The notes beneath the pieces are model-generated. The model did no database searches, was not told the origin of the DNA, and saw only the letters and a program-made list of their open reading frames with translations. Position numbers and translations under genes: made by a program. Positions 1-7,318 of a stretch of DNA of 7,318 nucleotides are shown here, in pieces. This stretch comes from an uncultured Arenimonas sp. (GTDB lineage Bacteria > Pseudomonadota > Gammaproteobacteria > Xanthomonadales > Xanthomonadaceae): assembly GCA_946885815.1 (NCBI GenBank), contig CAMPHE010000080.1, positions 1-7,318 of the forward strand, in the 5' to 3' direction. How positions within the stretch are numbered: the stretch's first letter is position 1; every line of letters starts with the position of its first letter.

Positions 1-1
1 C

Positions 2-532
2 GCGGTCGCCGGCCTGCTGAGCGGCAACGACGCCACCGAGCGTCGCCAGCGCGCACTGCTCGGTGCGGGCGTCGGTGCGCTCGCCGGCGGCGCCATCGGC
101 CGCTACCAGGACAACCAGGAAGCCGCGCTCCGTCGCGAGATGCAGGGCACCGGTGTCGAGGTCGTCCGCCAGGGCGACAACATCACGCTCGACATGCCGA
201 ACGCGATCACCTTCGGCTTCGACAGCTCGGCGCTGAACCCGGCGTTCCACGGCACGCTCGACCGCCTCGCCCGCACGATGAACGAGTACGGCCAGACGAT
301 CATCGAAGTCGCCGGCCACACCGACAGCGTCGGCACCGACAGCTACAACCAGACGCTGTCGGTGCAGCGCGCGCAGGCCGTGGCGAACTACCTGATCGCC
401 CGCGGCGTCAACCGCGAGCGCATCATCGTCACCGGCGCCGGCGAATCGCGCCCGGTCGCGAGCAACGACACCGAAGCCGGCCGCGCCGAGAACCGCCGCG
501 TCGAGATCACGCTCGTGCCGCTGCGCGAGTGA
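2..532 (+). CDS. OmpA-family outer-membrane lipoprotein with glycine zipper, YiaD-like (5' partial)
   Basis: This is the C-terminal 176 residues of an OmpA-like protein; the start and any signal peptide or lipobox lie left of the window. Visible residues 1-37 form a glycine-zipper hairpin: a short hydrophobic stretch, a charged turn (NDATERRQR), then GAGVGALAGGAIG, as in Gly-zipper OmpA-family proteins. A linker rich in Q, E and R follows, with the family-typical GTGVEV. The OmpA C-terminal domain fills about residues 55-174, with FGFDSSAL, GHTDSVG, YNQTLSVQRAQAV and the closing NRRVEI. Asp108 (in HTD) and Arg123 (in QRA) match the two OmpA residues that grip the diaminopimelate of peptidoglycan. 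The family links the outer membrane to the cell wall from the periplasmic side. An ATG at base 140 is internal, because the frame continues upstream with clear family sequence. The gene stops with TGA and is convergent with the macroglobulin gene. The family call is firm; the exact paralogue is not settled. Confidence 0.93.
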   Translation, partial: AVAGLLSGNDATERRQRALLGAGVGALAGGAIGRYQDNQEAALRREMQGTGVEVVRQGDNITLDMPNAITFGFDSSALNPAFHGTLDRLARTMNEYGQTIIEVAGHTDSVGTDSYNQTLSVQRAQAVANYLIARGVNRERIIVTGAGESRPVASNDTEAGRAENRRVEITLVPLRE

Positions 533-557
533 TTCCGTCGCGATACTGCGCGTGATG

Positions 558-583
558 CGACGCCCGGCTTCGGCCGGGCGTCG
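558..583 (+). terminator. Hairpin terminator between convergent genes, UUCG tetraloop
   Basis: The arms CGACGCCCGGC (558-568) and GCCGGGCGTCG (573-583) are perfect reverse complements, 11 bp, closed by TTCG. In RNA copied from the + strand this gives C(UUCG)G, an exceptionally stable tetraloop. The tail TTCATT after it is only moderately T-rich. The hairpin lies 25 bases after the OmpA-family stop and ends one base before the macroglobulin stop codon on the other strand. It is best read as the terminator of the + strand gene. In the - direction the loop becomes CGAA and no T-run follows, so bidirectional use is less certain. Confidence 0.75.
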
Positions 584-584
584 T

Positions 585-3500
585 TCATTCGCCGATGCGG
601 ACGGTGTCGGCTGCCGTCGTCGCGCGACTCGACCGGCCGTACATCAGCTCGGCCACGGCGGGCGGCGCGTGGTACTCGCCGGGCTGCACGGCCTGCGCGA
701 AGTAATGCACCTCGTGCAGCCCGGGCGGCAGGCGTTCGGCATAGAAGCGCACGTCGTCGGCCCCGGTGCGGCGCGTGTCGAACCACCATGACCCGCCGTC
801 GCCGACCGCACGCAGCCGGGCGCCGCCGACCCCTTCGAGCGCGAGGTCGCGCGTGCGCCAGCCGCCGGGCACGACGTCGGTGATCGCGACGAAATGCCGC
901 ATCGCCGGCACCCGCAGCCGCAGCGTCACGCGTACCCAGTCGCCGGCGCGCACGCTCGCCGGTCCGGCCGGCAGCCAGCGGCCGTCGCGCAGCACGGAAT
1001 ACGCCCGCTCCAGCTGCATGCCGATCGCGGTCGGCGCCGCGTCGCGACCGTCGATCGCATAACCGAGTTCGGCAACGTAGTGCAGCGTCGGGTCGGCGCC
1101 GTCCTGCGGCGAAAGGTCCAGCACCCTCGCCGTCGGTGCCGCCGCGCCGTCGGGCGCCGTCATCGGCACCCGCCAGTCGACGCGACCGGCGTCGCCCGCG
1201 GCGACCAGTCGCGCACGCTCCGTTCCCAGCACCGCGTCGACGACGCTCCGGTCGCCGGCCGCCGCGTCCGGATGGGCGCGGACCGCCCGCAGCGCCAGCA
1301 GGCAGTGCACGCTCGCCTGCGTGTCCAGTGCTTCCGTGGCGCCGGCGTAGAGATCCTGCAGGCCGCGCAGCAGTTCGCGGCGGCGCCCGCGATGCGCCGG
1401 GTCGGTGTCCAGTTCCCACAGCGTCGCGACGATCGCGCACTGGTCGCGCAGCGACGACCCCATCGCCCACCCGGACTCGCGCGCGTCGCCGACGACGCGG
1501 CGATCGCCGCGCGGCACGCCGGCATCGCGCAACCGGGCGATCGCGGTCGCCGCATCGACGTCGCGCCCCGGCGTGCCCGCGAACGCGCGCGCCAGCTCGC
1601 TGCGCGCATGCCAGCTCAGTTCCGGCCATTGCGAGGACAGCGCGGCCAGGACCTCGTCATCGAGCGCCGCGCCGTCGGCCACGAACGCCGCGGCCGCGAC
1701 CGCGAGCGCTTCCCGATGACGCCGGAGATCGTCGGGGTCCGCGTTCGCCTCGCCGAGCCCGAGGTCGTCCACCCAGGCCGCCACCGATTCGCGCACCGGT
1801 CCGTGCAGCCGCGCCGGGACGGCGATCCCGAGGCGCGCCATCAGGCCATAGGCGCGCAGCGTCCACGCGTTCAGCACCGGCGACGGCGTCGTCTCGCTGT
1901 AGCCCTGCGGCGGGAAGAAGTGATACCCGCCGTCGTAGTCCTGGAAGCCCGCGGCGGCGACGAACGCCTCGTCGACCACCGCCTCGGCCTCGGGCCAGGC
2001 CTCGCGCCCGGCCTCGTCGGCGAGTGCGAGCGCGGCCCCGAGGCCGCGGCTCAGGATCTGTTCCCAGCAGCGATGCGGGTAGTCGCGCAGCGCGCGGATC
2101 CAGCCGGCGCGCCACGCGCCGCCGCCGTTGGCGACCGCCACGTGCAGCGCCGGCGCGATCGCGCCTTCGGGCAGCGCCGGCAGCGACAGGTGCACGGCGT
2201 CCTCGAGCCATCCGGTCTGCACCAGCGACTGCGGGATCAGCCGCGAATGCACCGCGACGCGCGCGGCGACCGCATCGCTGCCGCTGTCCGCGGCCGCACG
2301 CGCGCGCAGTTCGATCACGCCTTCGCCCGTCGGGCGCAGGGCGAGCGCCCGCGCCAGCAGGGCCTGCGCGGAGACCTCTCCGGTGGTGTCGACCGTCGCC
2401 GCGACGCCGGCGCCTTCCGCCGCGGCATGCAGCGTCACCGCAGCCGCGCGTGCCGCCGCGCGGGCACTCACCGTCGCCGCCGAGACGTCGCCGGGGAACA
2501 GCCGTCCCGGCGTGCCGAACCGCAGCTCCACCGGCAGCGACGTCGTCAGCGTGCGCTGCTCGACGGCGAACTGGTCGGTGGCGTCGGTGGTCCACGCGAT
2601 CACCCGCCAGCGCGTCAGGTTGTCGGGCAGCTTCACCGCCAGCGTCCTGTGTTCGCCGGGCGCGAGCTCGACGCCGGGATTCCAGTACGCCGCGTCGGGG
2701 AAATGGCTGCGCAGGCGCGCGAGTGGACGGCCGCCGCGCGGGCCGGCATCGAATACCGAACGCGCCTGCGCCGGGATGTCCATGAAGACATCGGCCCGCG
2801 CGAGCCGGCTGCCGGTGACCTCGATCGTGTCCAGCTCCGACGACGCGTCAACGCCGAGCGGCGCCGCCTCGACGGCCTGCGCACGCTCGAACTCCACGCG
2901 CTTGATCCGGCGCTGGGCGAACGGCGACGGGATCGATTCCAGCGCGAGCAGCCCGGTCCAGCGCGTCGTCGTCCACGACTCGAGTTCGCGCAGGAAGCCG
3001 TCACCGGACGGATCGAGCTGCGCGTGCAGCCACGGCGCCTGCTGGTGCACGGCGTCGTCGACGATCGTCAGCACGACCAGCCGCGGGGTCGTCGCGGTGT
3101 TGTGCAGGTCGATCGACACCGTCGCGCCCGGCGCCGCCGTGTCGGCGTCGAGGTGCAGCGCGACCGGCGTCGCCGCGGCCCGCGCGAGCGGCACGCGCAG
3201 CGCCGCGGTCGCGGATTTCGTCGCGAGGCCGTCGACGGCGCTGGCTGCGGCCGGCCGCACCAGCACGCGCAGATCCACGCCCGGCGCCCAGCCGGCATCC
3301 ACCGGCACGTCGAACGTCGCGTCGCGGCCGACCGCATGCAGCCAGTGGCCGAGGATCGCCCCGTTCTCGGCGACGACCAGCGCCGTCGCGCGCTCGAACG
3401 GCTGCTGCAACCGCACGCGGACCCGGCCTTCGGCCGGTTCGCCGAGCGCGACCAGCGTCGCCTCGGCCGACGGCTCGTCCTGCGGCGGGCGCTCGCCGAA

Positions 3501-6236
3501 CCAGCGGTGCAGGCGTGTCGGCGCCGCATCCGGCGACTCGGCGACGATCGCGTACTCGCCCGGCGACGGCGCCCGGAACGGGCACGCGGCCTCGACGCCG
3601 TGGCGCAGCGTGCAGCGCGCGAGCACGCGCGGCGGAGTGCCGTCGTCCGCGGGCACCGTCTCGAACCGCACGTCGATCGCGGCCTCCTCCACCGCTTCGC
3701 CGCGATGGTTCACCACCACCGCCTCCAGTCGCGGATCGGCCTCGTCCGCGAGCCACCACGCGGCGGTGCGCAGGCCGACGTAGCGCGCATGGCCGGCGAA
3801 CAGCACCTTCGCGGTCGGGCTCGCCGCCTCCTCGCTGCCGTCGAGCCGCACGCGCGCGTTGAACTGCATCAGCGCCAGCGGCAATTCGCGCGCCTCGCCG
3901 CCGCCGCTGTCGGTGTCGGAAAGCATCGCCGCCGGCAGCACGCGCTCCACGACCGCCTTGCCGGCGGCGTCCAGCTGGGCCGGTATCTGCACGCCGAGCA
4001 GCGGATCGTTCTCGAGATCGTCCCCGGCGCGCGTGTCGATGAAGGTGTAGTGCGCCCACGCCGGGTACGCCGACTCGAACGCGATCGGCGTCACCAGCGG
4101 CGTCAGCGCCAGCCGCGCCTCCGCCGCGGCGCCGCCGGAGTAGTAGCCGCCGGCGATCTCCAGCCGCAGCCGCTCGCCGCCGAGCAGCACCGGGCTGGCG
4201 GTGTCGATGCTCGCCCACACCGCCTGGCCGAGCACGCGACCGACGACGAAGCAGGTCGTCGCGGCGTCTTCGTCGACGCCGTCGCCGTTCGCGAACAGGC
4301 AGTACTGGTCGTCCGGCAGCGTGTCGGGCAGCACCAGTTCGCCGGCGAGGCTGCCGAACGCATCGACGGTGCCCGGGTGCTCCAGGTGCACGGTGTCGTA
4401 GCCGCCGCGCAACTCGACCGTTCGTGCCTGTCCGGCCGGCGGCGCCAGCAGCCGGTTGCCGTCGCGCTCGCGCGGCCACAGCCGGTAGCGCACCGTTTCG
4501 CCGGGTCGGTACAGCAACCGTTCGGTGACGCCGAACTGCAGCGAGTCGGCCGCGCTGCCCCAGCGCTCGCCGCCGGGCGGCGCCGAACGGCCGCCACCGG
4601 CGAGCGTGGCGCCCCAGCGCTGCAGCGGCACGACCACGCGCCCGGCCGCGGCCGTCGCGCGCACGACGCGCAGGACCGCGCGCGTCGCGTCGTTCCCGGC
4701 CGCGGCATGCGCCGGCATCGCGATCAGCGCGACGCCGTCGACGCCGGTCGTGCCGCGGGCGACGATGCGTTCGCCCCCCTCGATGTCGATGTCGACCAGT
4801 TCGATGCCGGCGCCGGCGACCGGCTGCGCCCCGGCCCAGGTCGTCGCCCACGCGACGAGCGTGTCGTCCGACTCGCCGAGCAGCAGCTGGAACGCGGCGA
4901 CCGCCGTCGCGCGCACGGCCTGGTAATCGCCCTCGACGCCGCCGATCGCGAGGCCGCCCTCGCGGCGCAGGTCGCGACCGGGGTCCGGCGTCGGCACCGG
5001 CGCGAAAGCGTTGCGCGGCGCCTTCGCGCGCAGCGTGCGTTCGACGAGGCGGGTGCGGCCGGCGATCTGCAGTTCGGCCCACGTCGACGCCTCGCCGGCC
5101 ACCGGGTTGCGTACCTGCAGGGGCGCTGGCGCGACGTCGCCCGGGAGCACGACGCGGATGCGGGGTTCGACCCGGAACACCGAGGGCCAGGGCTGGATCG
5201 TCACCGGAATCGGCGCGACGTCGCCGAGACGGCTGCCGTCGGCGGCGCGCAGGTCGGGCGGCAGCGCCAGCACCAGCGTGGTCTCGACCCGGGTGGACCG
5301 CAGGCGCAACGGCCAGCGCGGCGGCGCGACGACCCAGGGGTTCGCGTCGCGCGCCGGCAGCGGCTCGTCCGCCAGCACGAGGCCGGGCGGCAGGGCGGCG
5401 GCGATCAGCGGCAGCGACGCCGCATCGAGCGGCCGGGTGAACTCGACCTCGACGAGGCTGTCGGCGAGGCACGCGCCGGTCCCGCGGCGCATGCGCAGCT
5501 CGTACGACCCTTCCGGGCCGCAGCCGACATCGGCGACGGCGAACGGCGGGTCGATCTCGACGGAGAATGTTTTCTTCCACGCGCGGCCCCGGGCGTCGCC
5601 GAGCGGCGAGCGCAGGCCATCGCGCAGCGCGAAGCGCAGCGTCGCCGGGCCGGTCGGCCAGTCCAGCGGCACGACGCGGTACGAGACGGCGTCGGCATCG
5701 TCGTCCGGGTACTCGAAGCGTGGGCCTTTCTCCGCCGGTTCCAGCCGGTAGCGGACCGGCTGCCCGTCGAGCGTGGCGTGCAGCACCTCGACGATCGCGT
5801 CGACGGCGAGCGGCTGTTCGCTGTCGACGCGCAGGTCGGGCCGGCCGTCGCGCCACGCGTCGACGCGCAACGCCAGCGTGGGCGGATCGACCGTGACCCG
5901 ATGCGTCGACGCCGGCACCGCGGCGCCGGCCTGCGTGTAGAGACCGGGCGCGATGTCGATCCGGTAGGTCGTCGCCTCGCGCAGCGCGGACGGGAAGCCG
6001 GCGACACCGGTGTCGCATTCGAGCGTGGTGTCGTCCTGCCAGTACCACGTGCAGGGCACGGCCGGCGACAGCGTGATCGGGGCGGTGCGCGCACCCTGCC
6101 ACGTCAGCATCGGCTCCGGGAACTCGACCTGGATGGAGGTCGCCCAGTGCGAGACCTCAGGCCCGTCGGCTGGCGCGGCGAGCGCGGCCGACGACGCGGA
6201 CAGCAGCAGGAGCGGCAGCAGGCGAGCTCGGCGCAC
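585..6236 (-). CDS. Secreted bacterial alpha-2-macroglobulin with intact thioester (CWEQ), YfhM-type
   Basis: A periplasmic protease trap of 1883 residues. Known family mechanism: a protease cuts the bait region, the protein changes shape, and a Cys-Gln thioester bonds covalently to the attacker. Residues 1-20 form a Sec signal peptide (basic start, Leu/Ala core, ALA before APADG) with no lipobox Cys, so it should be soluble. Residues 28-560 are beta-rich macroglobulin-like domains. An MG2-type domain begins near YRPGETV (576-582). A likely bait region spans about 1102-1172, followed by the A2M domain (SHFPDAAYW at 1177-1185, LPDNLTRW at 1203-1210). The thioester domain holds C1390-W-E-Q1393 with Tyr1386 four residues before the Cys. 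The C-terminal MG10-like domain ends with PPAVAELMY (1858-1866), where Met1865 fits the second thioester-shielding residue. The frame is unbroken. The start is GTG at 6236-6234, chosen because the signal peptide begins there behind a G-rich ribosome binding site. E. coli YfhM is about 1650 residues, so this one is long. No pbpC partner adjoins it on either side. Family certain; subtype assigned from the thioester. Confidence 0.95.
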   Translation of the reverse strand: MRRARLLPLLLLSASSAALAAPADGPEVSHWATSIQVEFPEPMLTWQGARTAPITLSPAVPCTWYWQDDTTLECDTGVAGFPSALREATTYRIDIAPGLYTQAGAAVPASTHRVTVDPPTLALRVDAWRDGRPDLRVDSEQPLAVDAIVEVLHATLDGQPVRYRLEPAEKGPRFEYPDDDADAVSYRVVPLDWPTGPATLRFALRDGLRSPLGDARGRAWKKTFSVEIDPPFAVADVGCGPEGSYELRMRRGTGACLADSLVEVEFTRPLDAASLPLIAAALPPGLVLADEPLPARDANPWVVAPPRWPLRLRSTRVETTLVLALPPDLRAADGSRLGDVAPIPVTIQPWPSVFRVEPRIRVVLPGDVAPAPLQVRNPVAGEASTWAELQIAGRTRLVERTLRAKAPRNAFAPVPTPDPGRDLRREGGLAIGGVEGDYQAVRATAVAAFQLLLGESDDTLVAWATTWAGAQPVAGAGIELVDIDIEGGERIVARGTTGVDGVALIAMPAHAAAGNDATRAVLRVVRATAAAGRVVVPLQRWGATLAGGGRSAPPGGERWGSAADSLQFGVTERLLYRPGETVRYRLWPRERDGNRLLAPPAGQARTVELRGGYDTVHLEHPGTVDAFGSLAGELVLPDTLPDDQYCLFANGDGVDEDAATTCFVVGRVLGQAVWASIDTASPVLLGGERLRLEIAGGYYSGGAAAEARLALTPLVTPIAFESAYPAWAHYTFIDTRAGDDLENDPLLGVQIPAQLDAAGKAVVERVLPAAMLSDTDSGGGEARELPLALMQFNARVRLDGSEEAASPTAKVLFAGHARYVGLRTAAWWLADEADPRLEAVVVNHRGEAVEEAAIDVRFETVPADDGTPPRVLARCTLRHGVEAACPFRAPSPGEYAIVAESPDAAPTRLHRWFGERPPQDEPSAEATLVALGEPAEGRVRVRLQQPFERATALVVAENGAILGHWLHAVGRDATFDVPVDAGWAPGVDLRVLVRPAAASAVDGLATKSATAALRVPLARAAATPVALHLDADTAAPGATVSIDLHNTATTPRLVVLTIVDDAVHQQAPWLHAQLDPSGDGFLRELESWTTTRWTGLLALESIPSPFAQRRIKRVEFERAQAVEAAPLGVDASSELDTIEVTGSRLARADVFMDIPAQARSVFDAGPRGGRPLARLRSHFPDAAYWNPGVELAPGEHRTLAVKLPDNLTRWRVIAWTTDATDQFAVEQRTLTTSLPVELRFGTPGRLFPGDVSAATVSARAAARAAAVTLHAAAEGAGVAATVDTTGEVSAQALLARALALRPTGEGVIELRARAAADSGSDAVAARVAVHSRLIPQSLVQTGWLEDAVHLSLPALPEGAIAPALHVAVANGGGAWRAGWIRALRDYPHRCWEQILSRGLGAALALADEAGREAWPEAEAVVDEAFVAAAGFQDYDGGYHFFPPQGYSETTPSPVLNAWTLRAYGLMARLGIAVPARLHGPVRESVAAWVDDLGLGEANADPDDLRRHREALAVAAAAFVADGAALDDEVLAALSSQWPELSWHARSELARAFAGTPGRDVDAATAIARLRDAGVPRGDRRVVGDARESGWAMGSSLRDQCAIVATLWELDTDPAHRGRRRELLRGLQDLYAGATEALDTQASVHCLLALRAVRAHPDAAAGDRSVVDAVLGTERARLVAAGDAGRVDWRVPMTAPDGAAAPTARVLDLSPQDGADPTLHYVAELGYAIDGRDAAPTAIGMQLERAYSVLRDGRWLPAGPASVRAGDWVRVTLRLRVPAMRHFVAITDVVPGGWRTRDLALEGVGGARLRAVGDGGSWWFDTRRTGADDVRFYAERLPPGLHEVHYFAQAVQPGEYHAPPAVAELMYGRSSRATTAADTVRIGE

Positions 6237-6241
6237 GGTGG

Positions 6242-6248
6242 TTCCCCC
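6242..6248 (-). promoter_or_regulatory. Ribosome binding site for the GTG-started macroglobulin gene
   Basis: Reading the - strand, GGGGGAA precedes the GTG start with seven bases between the last G and the GTG. It is an imperfect but purine-rich Shine-Dalgarno at normal spacing. It supports the GTG, because the signal peptide's basic residues follow directly. Confidence 0.55.
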
Positions 6249-6276
6249 GACCGCGCGTGCCGCGATCCTGCGGCAA

Positions 6277-6305
6277 GGGGATCACCGGCGCGAGAAAGCT
6301 GTCAA
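6277..6305 (-). promoter_or_regulatory. Possible weak promoter of the macroglobulin gene (TTGACA only)
   Basis: On the - strand a perfect sigma-70 type -35 hexamer, TTGACA, occupies 6305-6300, twelve bases after the oxidoreductase stop codon. At spacings of 16, 17 and 18 the candidate -10 hexamers are GATCCC, ATCCCC and TCCCCT, all poor matches to TATAAT. The position suits a promoter for the macroglobulin gene, with a leader of roughly 35 bases. The missing -10 means it could be chance or depend on an activator. The rest of the 81-base gap shows no clear terminator, so transcription from the upstream gene is an alternative. Confidence 0.25.
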
Positions 6306-6317
6306 TCGCCGCCGCGG

Positions 6318-7316
6318 TCAGGCCGCGGCGAGCGCCACCTGCGCCGGCGCCCGCCAGCGCGCCAGCAGCTCCGCCTCGCGCGCCTTCGCCTTCGCGAGGT
6401 GGGCTTCCTTGACGTGGCCGTAGCCGCGGATGCCTTCCGGAACGGCGGCGATCTGCGCCGCGAGCGCCACATTGTCCGGATCGAGCGTCTGCAGCAGCTC
6501 CTCGACGGTCCGCGCGTAGTCGGCGATCAGCTGCCGCTCCATGCGGCGCTCCTGCGTGCGGCCGAACACGTCGAACGCGCCGCCGCGCAGGAACTTCAGC
6601 TTCGCGAGCAGCCCGAAGGCGGTGAACATCCACGGGCCGTATTCGCGCTTCACGAGGTGGCCGTCGGCGTCGCGCTTCGCGAACAGCGGCGGCGCCAGGT
6701 TCAGGTGCACGGTGTAGTCGCCGTCGAACTGCTTCGCGAGCCGCGCGCGGAAATCGCTGCGCGTGTACAGGCGCGCGACCTCGTATTCATCCTTGTAGGC
6801 CATCAGCTTGAAGTAGTACTTCGCGACGGCCTCGGCGAGCGCGGTGGAGCCGGGGGCCTTGCGCTGCTCGGCCTGGCGCACCGTGTCGACGAGCGCGACG
6901 TAGCGGCCGGCGTACGCGCGGTCCTGGTACTCGGTGAGGAAGCGCACGCGGCGTTCGACCACCTCGTCGAGCGAGCCGGAGAGCGCCAGGTCCTGCAACG
7001 GGTCGGCGATGGCCGGCGCGGTGCCGGCGGGCGCGTCGGCGAGGCCGGCGGCCTCCAGCACCGCCTGCGGGTCGATCGCCGCGAGGCGGCCCCACGCGAA
7101 CGCGGTCCGGTTCATTTCGATCGCGGCGCCGTTGAGTTCCACGGCACGCATCAGCGCGTCCAGCGACACCGGCACGAGGCCGCGCTGCCAGGCGACGCCG
7201 AGCATGAACAGGTTGGCGCCGATCGCGTCGCCCAGCAGCGCCGTCGCGATCTCCGTCGCGGCGACCTGCAGCGGCTCGCGGCCGCCGAGCGCGGTGCGGA
7301 TCGCGTCGACGATGCC
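6318..7316 (-). CDS. Indolepyruvate ferredoxin oxidoreductase family protein, C-terminal part (5' partial)
   Basis: The last 332 residues of a large single-chain 2-oxoacid:ferredoxin oxidoreductase; the start lies beyond the right edge. Enzymes of this type are usually about 1150-1200 residues and carry the thiamine diphosphate and gamma-type domains in one chain. They oxidatively decarboxylate indolepyruvate and related aryl-pyruvates to acyl-CoA in aromatic amino acid breakdown, in the cytoplasm. The fragment opens with the end of the gamma-type domain: ALLGDAIGANLFMLG at visible residues 26-40, then LVPVSLDALMRAVELNG. After an Ala/Pro-rich link comes a helical C-terminal region matching DUF6537, with AVAKYYFKLMAYKDEYEVARLYT, YGPWM, and the end YGHVKEAHLAKAKAREAELL. 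The ATG at 7205 is internal, since family sequence continues upstream of it. It ends in TGA, 81 bases before the macroglobulin start on the same strand, with no obvious terminator. The catalytic and iron-sulfur parts are not in view, so the substrate is assigned by family only. Confidence 0.9.
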   Translation of the reverse strand, partial: GIVDAIRTALGGREPLQVAATEIATALLGDAIGANLFMLGVAWQRGLVPVSLDALMRAVELNGAAIEMNRTAFAWGRLAAIDPQAVLEAAGLADAPAGTAPAIADPLQDLALSGSLDEVVERRVRFLTEYQDRAYAGRYVALVDTVRQAEQRKAPGSTALAEAVAKYYFKLMAYKDEYEVARLYTRSDFRARLAKQFDGDYTVHLNLAPPLFAKRDADGHLVKREYGPWMFTAFGLLAKLKFLRGGAFDVFGRTQERRMERQLIADYARTVEELLQTLDPDNVALAAQIAAVPEGIRGYGHVKEAHLAKAKAREAELLARWRAPAQVALAAA

Positions 7317-7318
7317 GG

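Noticed and set aside
388..1629. A 413-codon - strand frame spanning the OmpA-family gene end and the terminator
   Set aside because: It crosses two real genes and the terminator hairpin, and its translation is Arg/Ala-rich without domains.
1136..3783. Long + strand open frames of about 550 codons opposite the macroglobulin gene
   Set aside because: They are low-complexity Arg/Pro/Ser/Ala translations with no recognisable motif and no supporting ribosome binding site. They are antisense shadows.
3001..6102. A 1033-codon open frame on the - strand in another frame, overlapping the macroglobulin gene
   Set aside because: Its translation is dominated by Arg, Ala, Gly and Pro with no domain pattern, as expected for a shadow frame in very GC-rich DNA. 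The overlapping frame has a signal peptide and full macroglobulin domains.
585..6236. Reading the macroglobulin as a TonB-dependent receptor fusion because of the VTGSR motif
   Set aside because: No plug or beta-barrel sequence follows the motif. The A2M, thioester and C-terminal domains continue directly after it.
6264..6283. GATCC and GGATC inverted repeat in the gap between the oxidoreductase and macroglobulin genes
   Set aside because: The stem is only 5 bp with a 10-base loop and no T-run follows in the - direction, so it does not qualify as a terminator or a convincing operator.

Overview
The window is a compact, very GC-rich stretch of bacterial chromosome holding three protein genes and almost no free space. 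I see no RNA gene, mobile element, CRISPR array or frameshift. The strong G/C preference at third codon positions, a YiaD-like OmpA-family protein, a periplasmic bacterial alpha-2-macroglobulin and a single-chain indolepyruvate ferredoxin oxidoreductase together suggest a high-GC Gram-negative proteobacterium. A Xanthomonadales/Lysobacter-like gammaproteobacterium is my best guess. That placement is an inference from the protein types and not a search result.

Layout. Bases 2-532 (+ strand) hold the C-terminal 176 residues of an outer-membrane OmpA-like lipoprotein with a glycine-zipper segment; its 5' end lies outside the window. Bases 533-584 are a short intergenic gap containing an 11-bp perfect hairpin closed by a UUCG loop, a likely terminator between two convergent genes. 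Bases 585-6236 (- strand) are one intact 1883-codon gene for a secreted, thioester-containing bacterial alpha-2-macroglobulin. It starts at GTG behind a G-rich ribosome binding site. Bases 6237-6317 are an 81-base gap with that ribosome binding site and an isolated TTGACA. Bases 6318-7316 (- strand) are the C-terminal 332 residues of an indolepyruvate ferredoxin oxidoreductase family protein, whose start lies beyond the right edge.

How the genes relate. Two products act in the envelope: the OmpA-like protein should tie the outer membrane to peptidoglycan, and the macroglobulin should trap proteases in the periplasm. They are convergent, so they are not an operon. The oxidoreductase is a cytoplasmic enzyme of aromatic amino acid (2-oxoacid) breakdown. 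It lies upstream of the macroglobulin on the same strand, and no convincing terminator separates them, so read-through is possible, but no functional link is evident.

The main points of interest are inside the macroglobulin. It has an intact CWEQ thioester motif with the expected locking tyrosine and methionine. It appears to be about 200 residues longer than enterobacterial relatives, all before the thioester. Its cysteines fall in close pairs. A short sequence that resembles the start of a TonB-dependent receptor plug (LDTIEVTGSRL) sits where the protease bait region should be. I do not see strong evidence for a wholly new system here.
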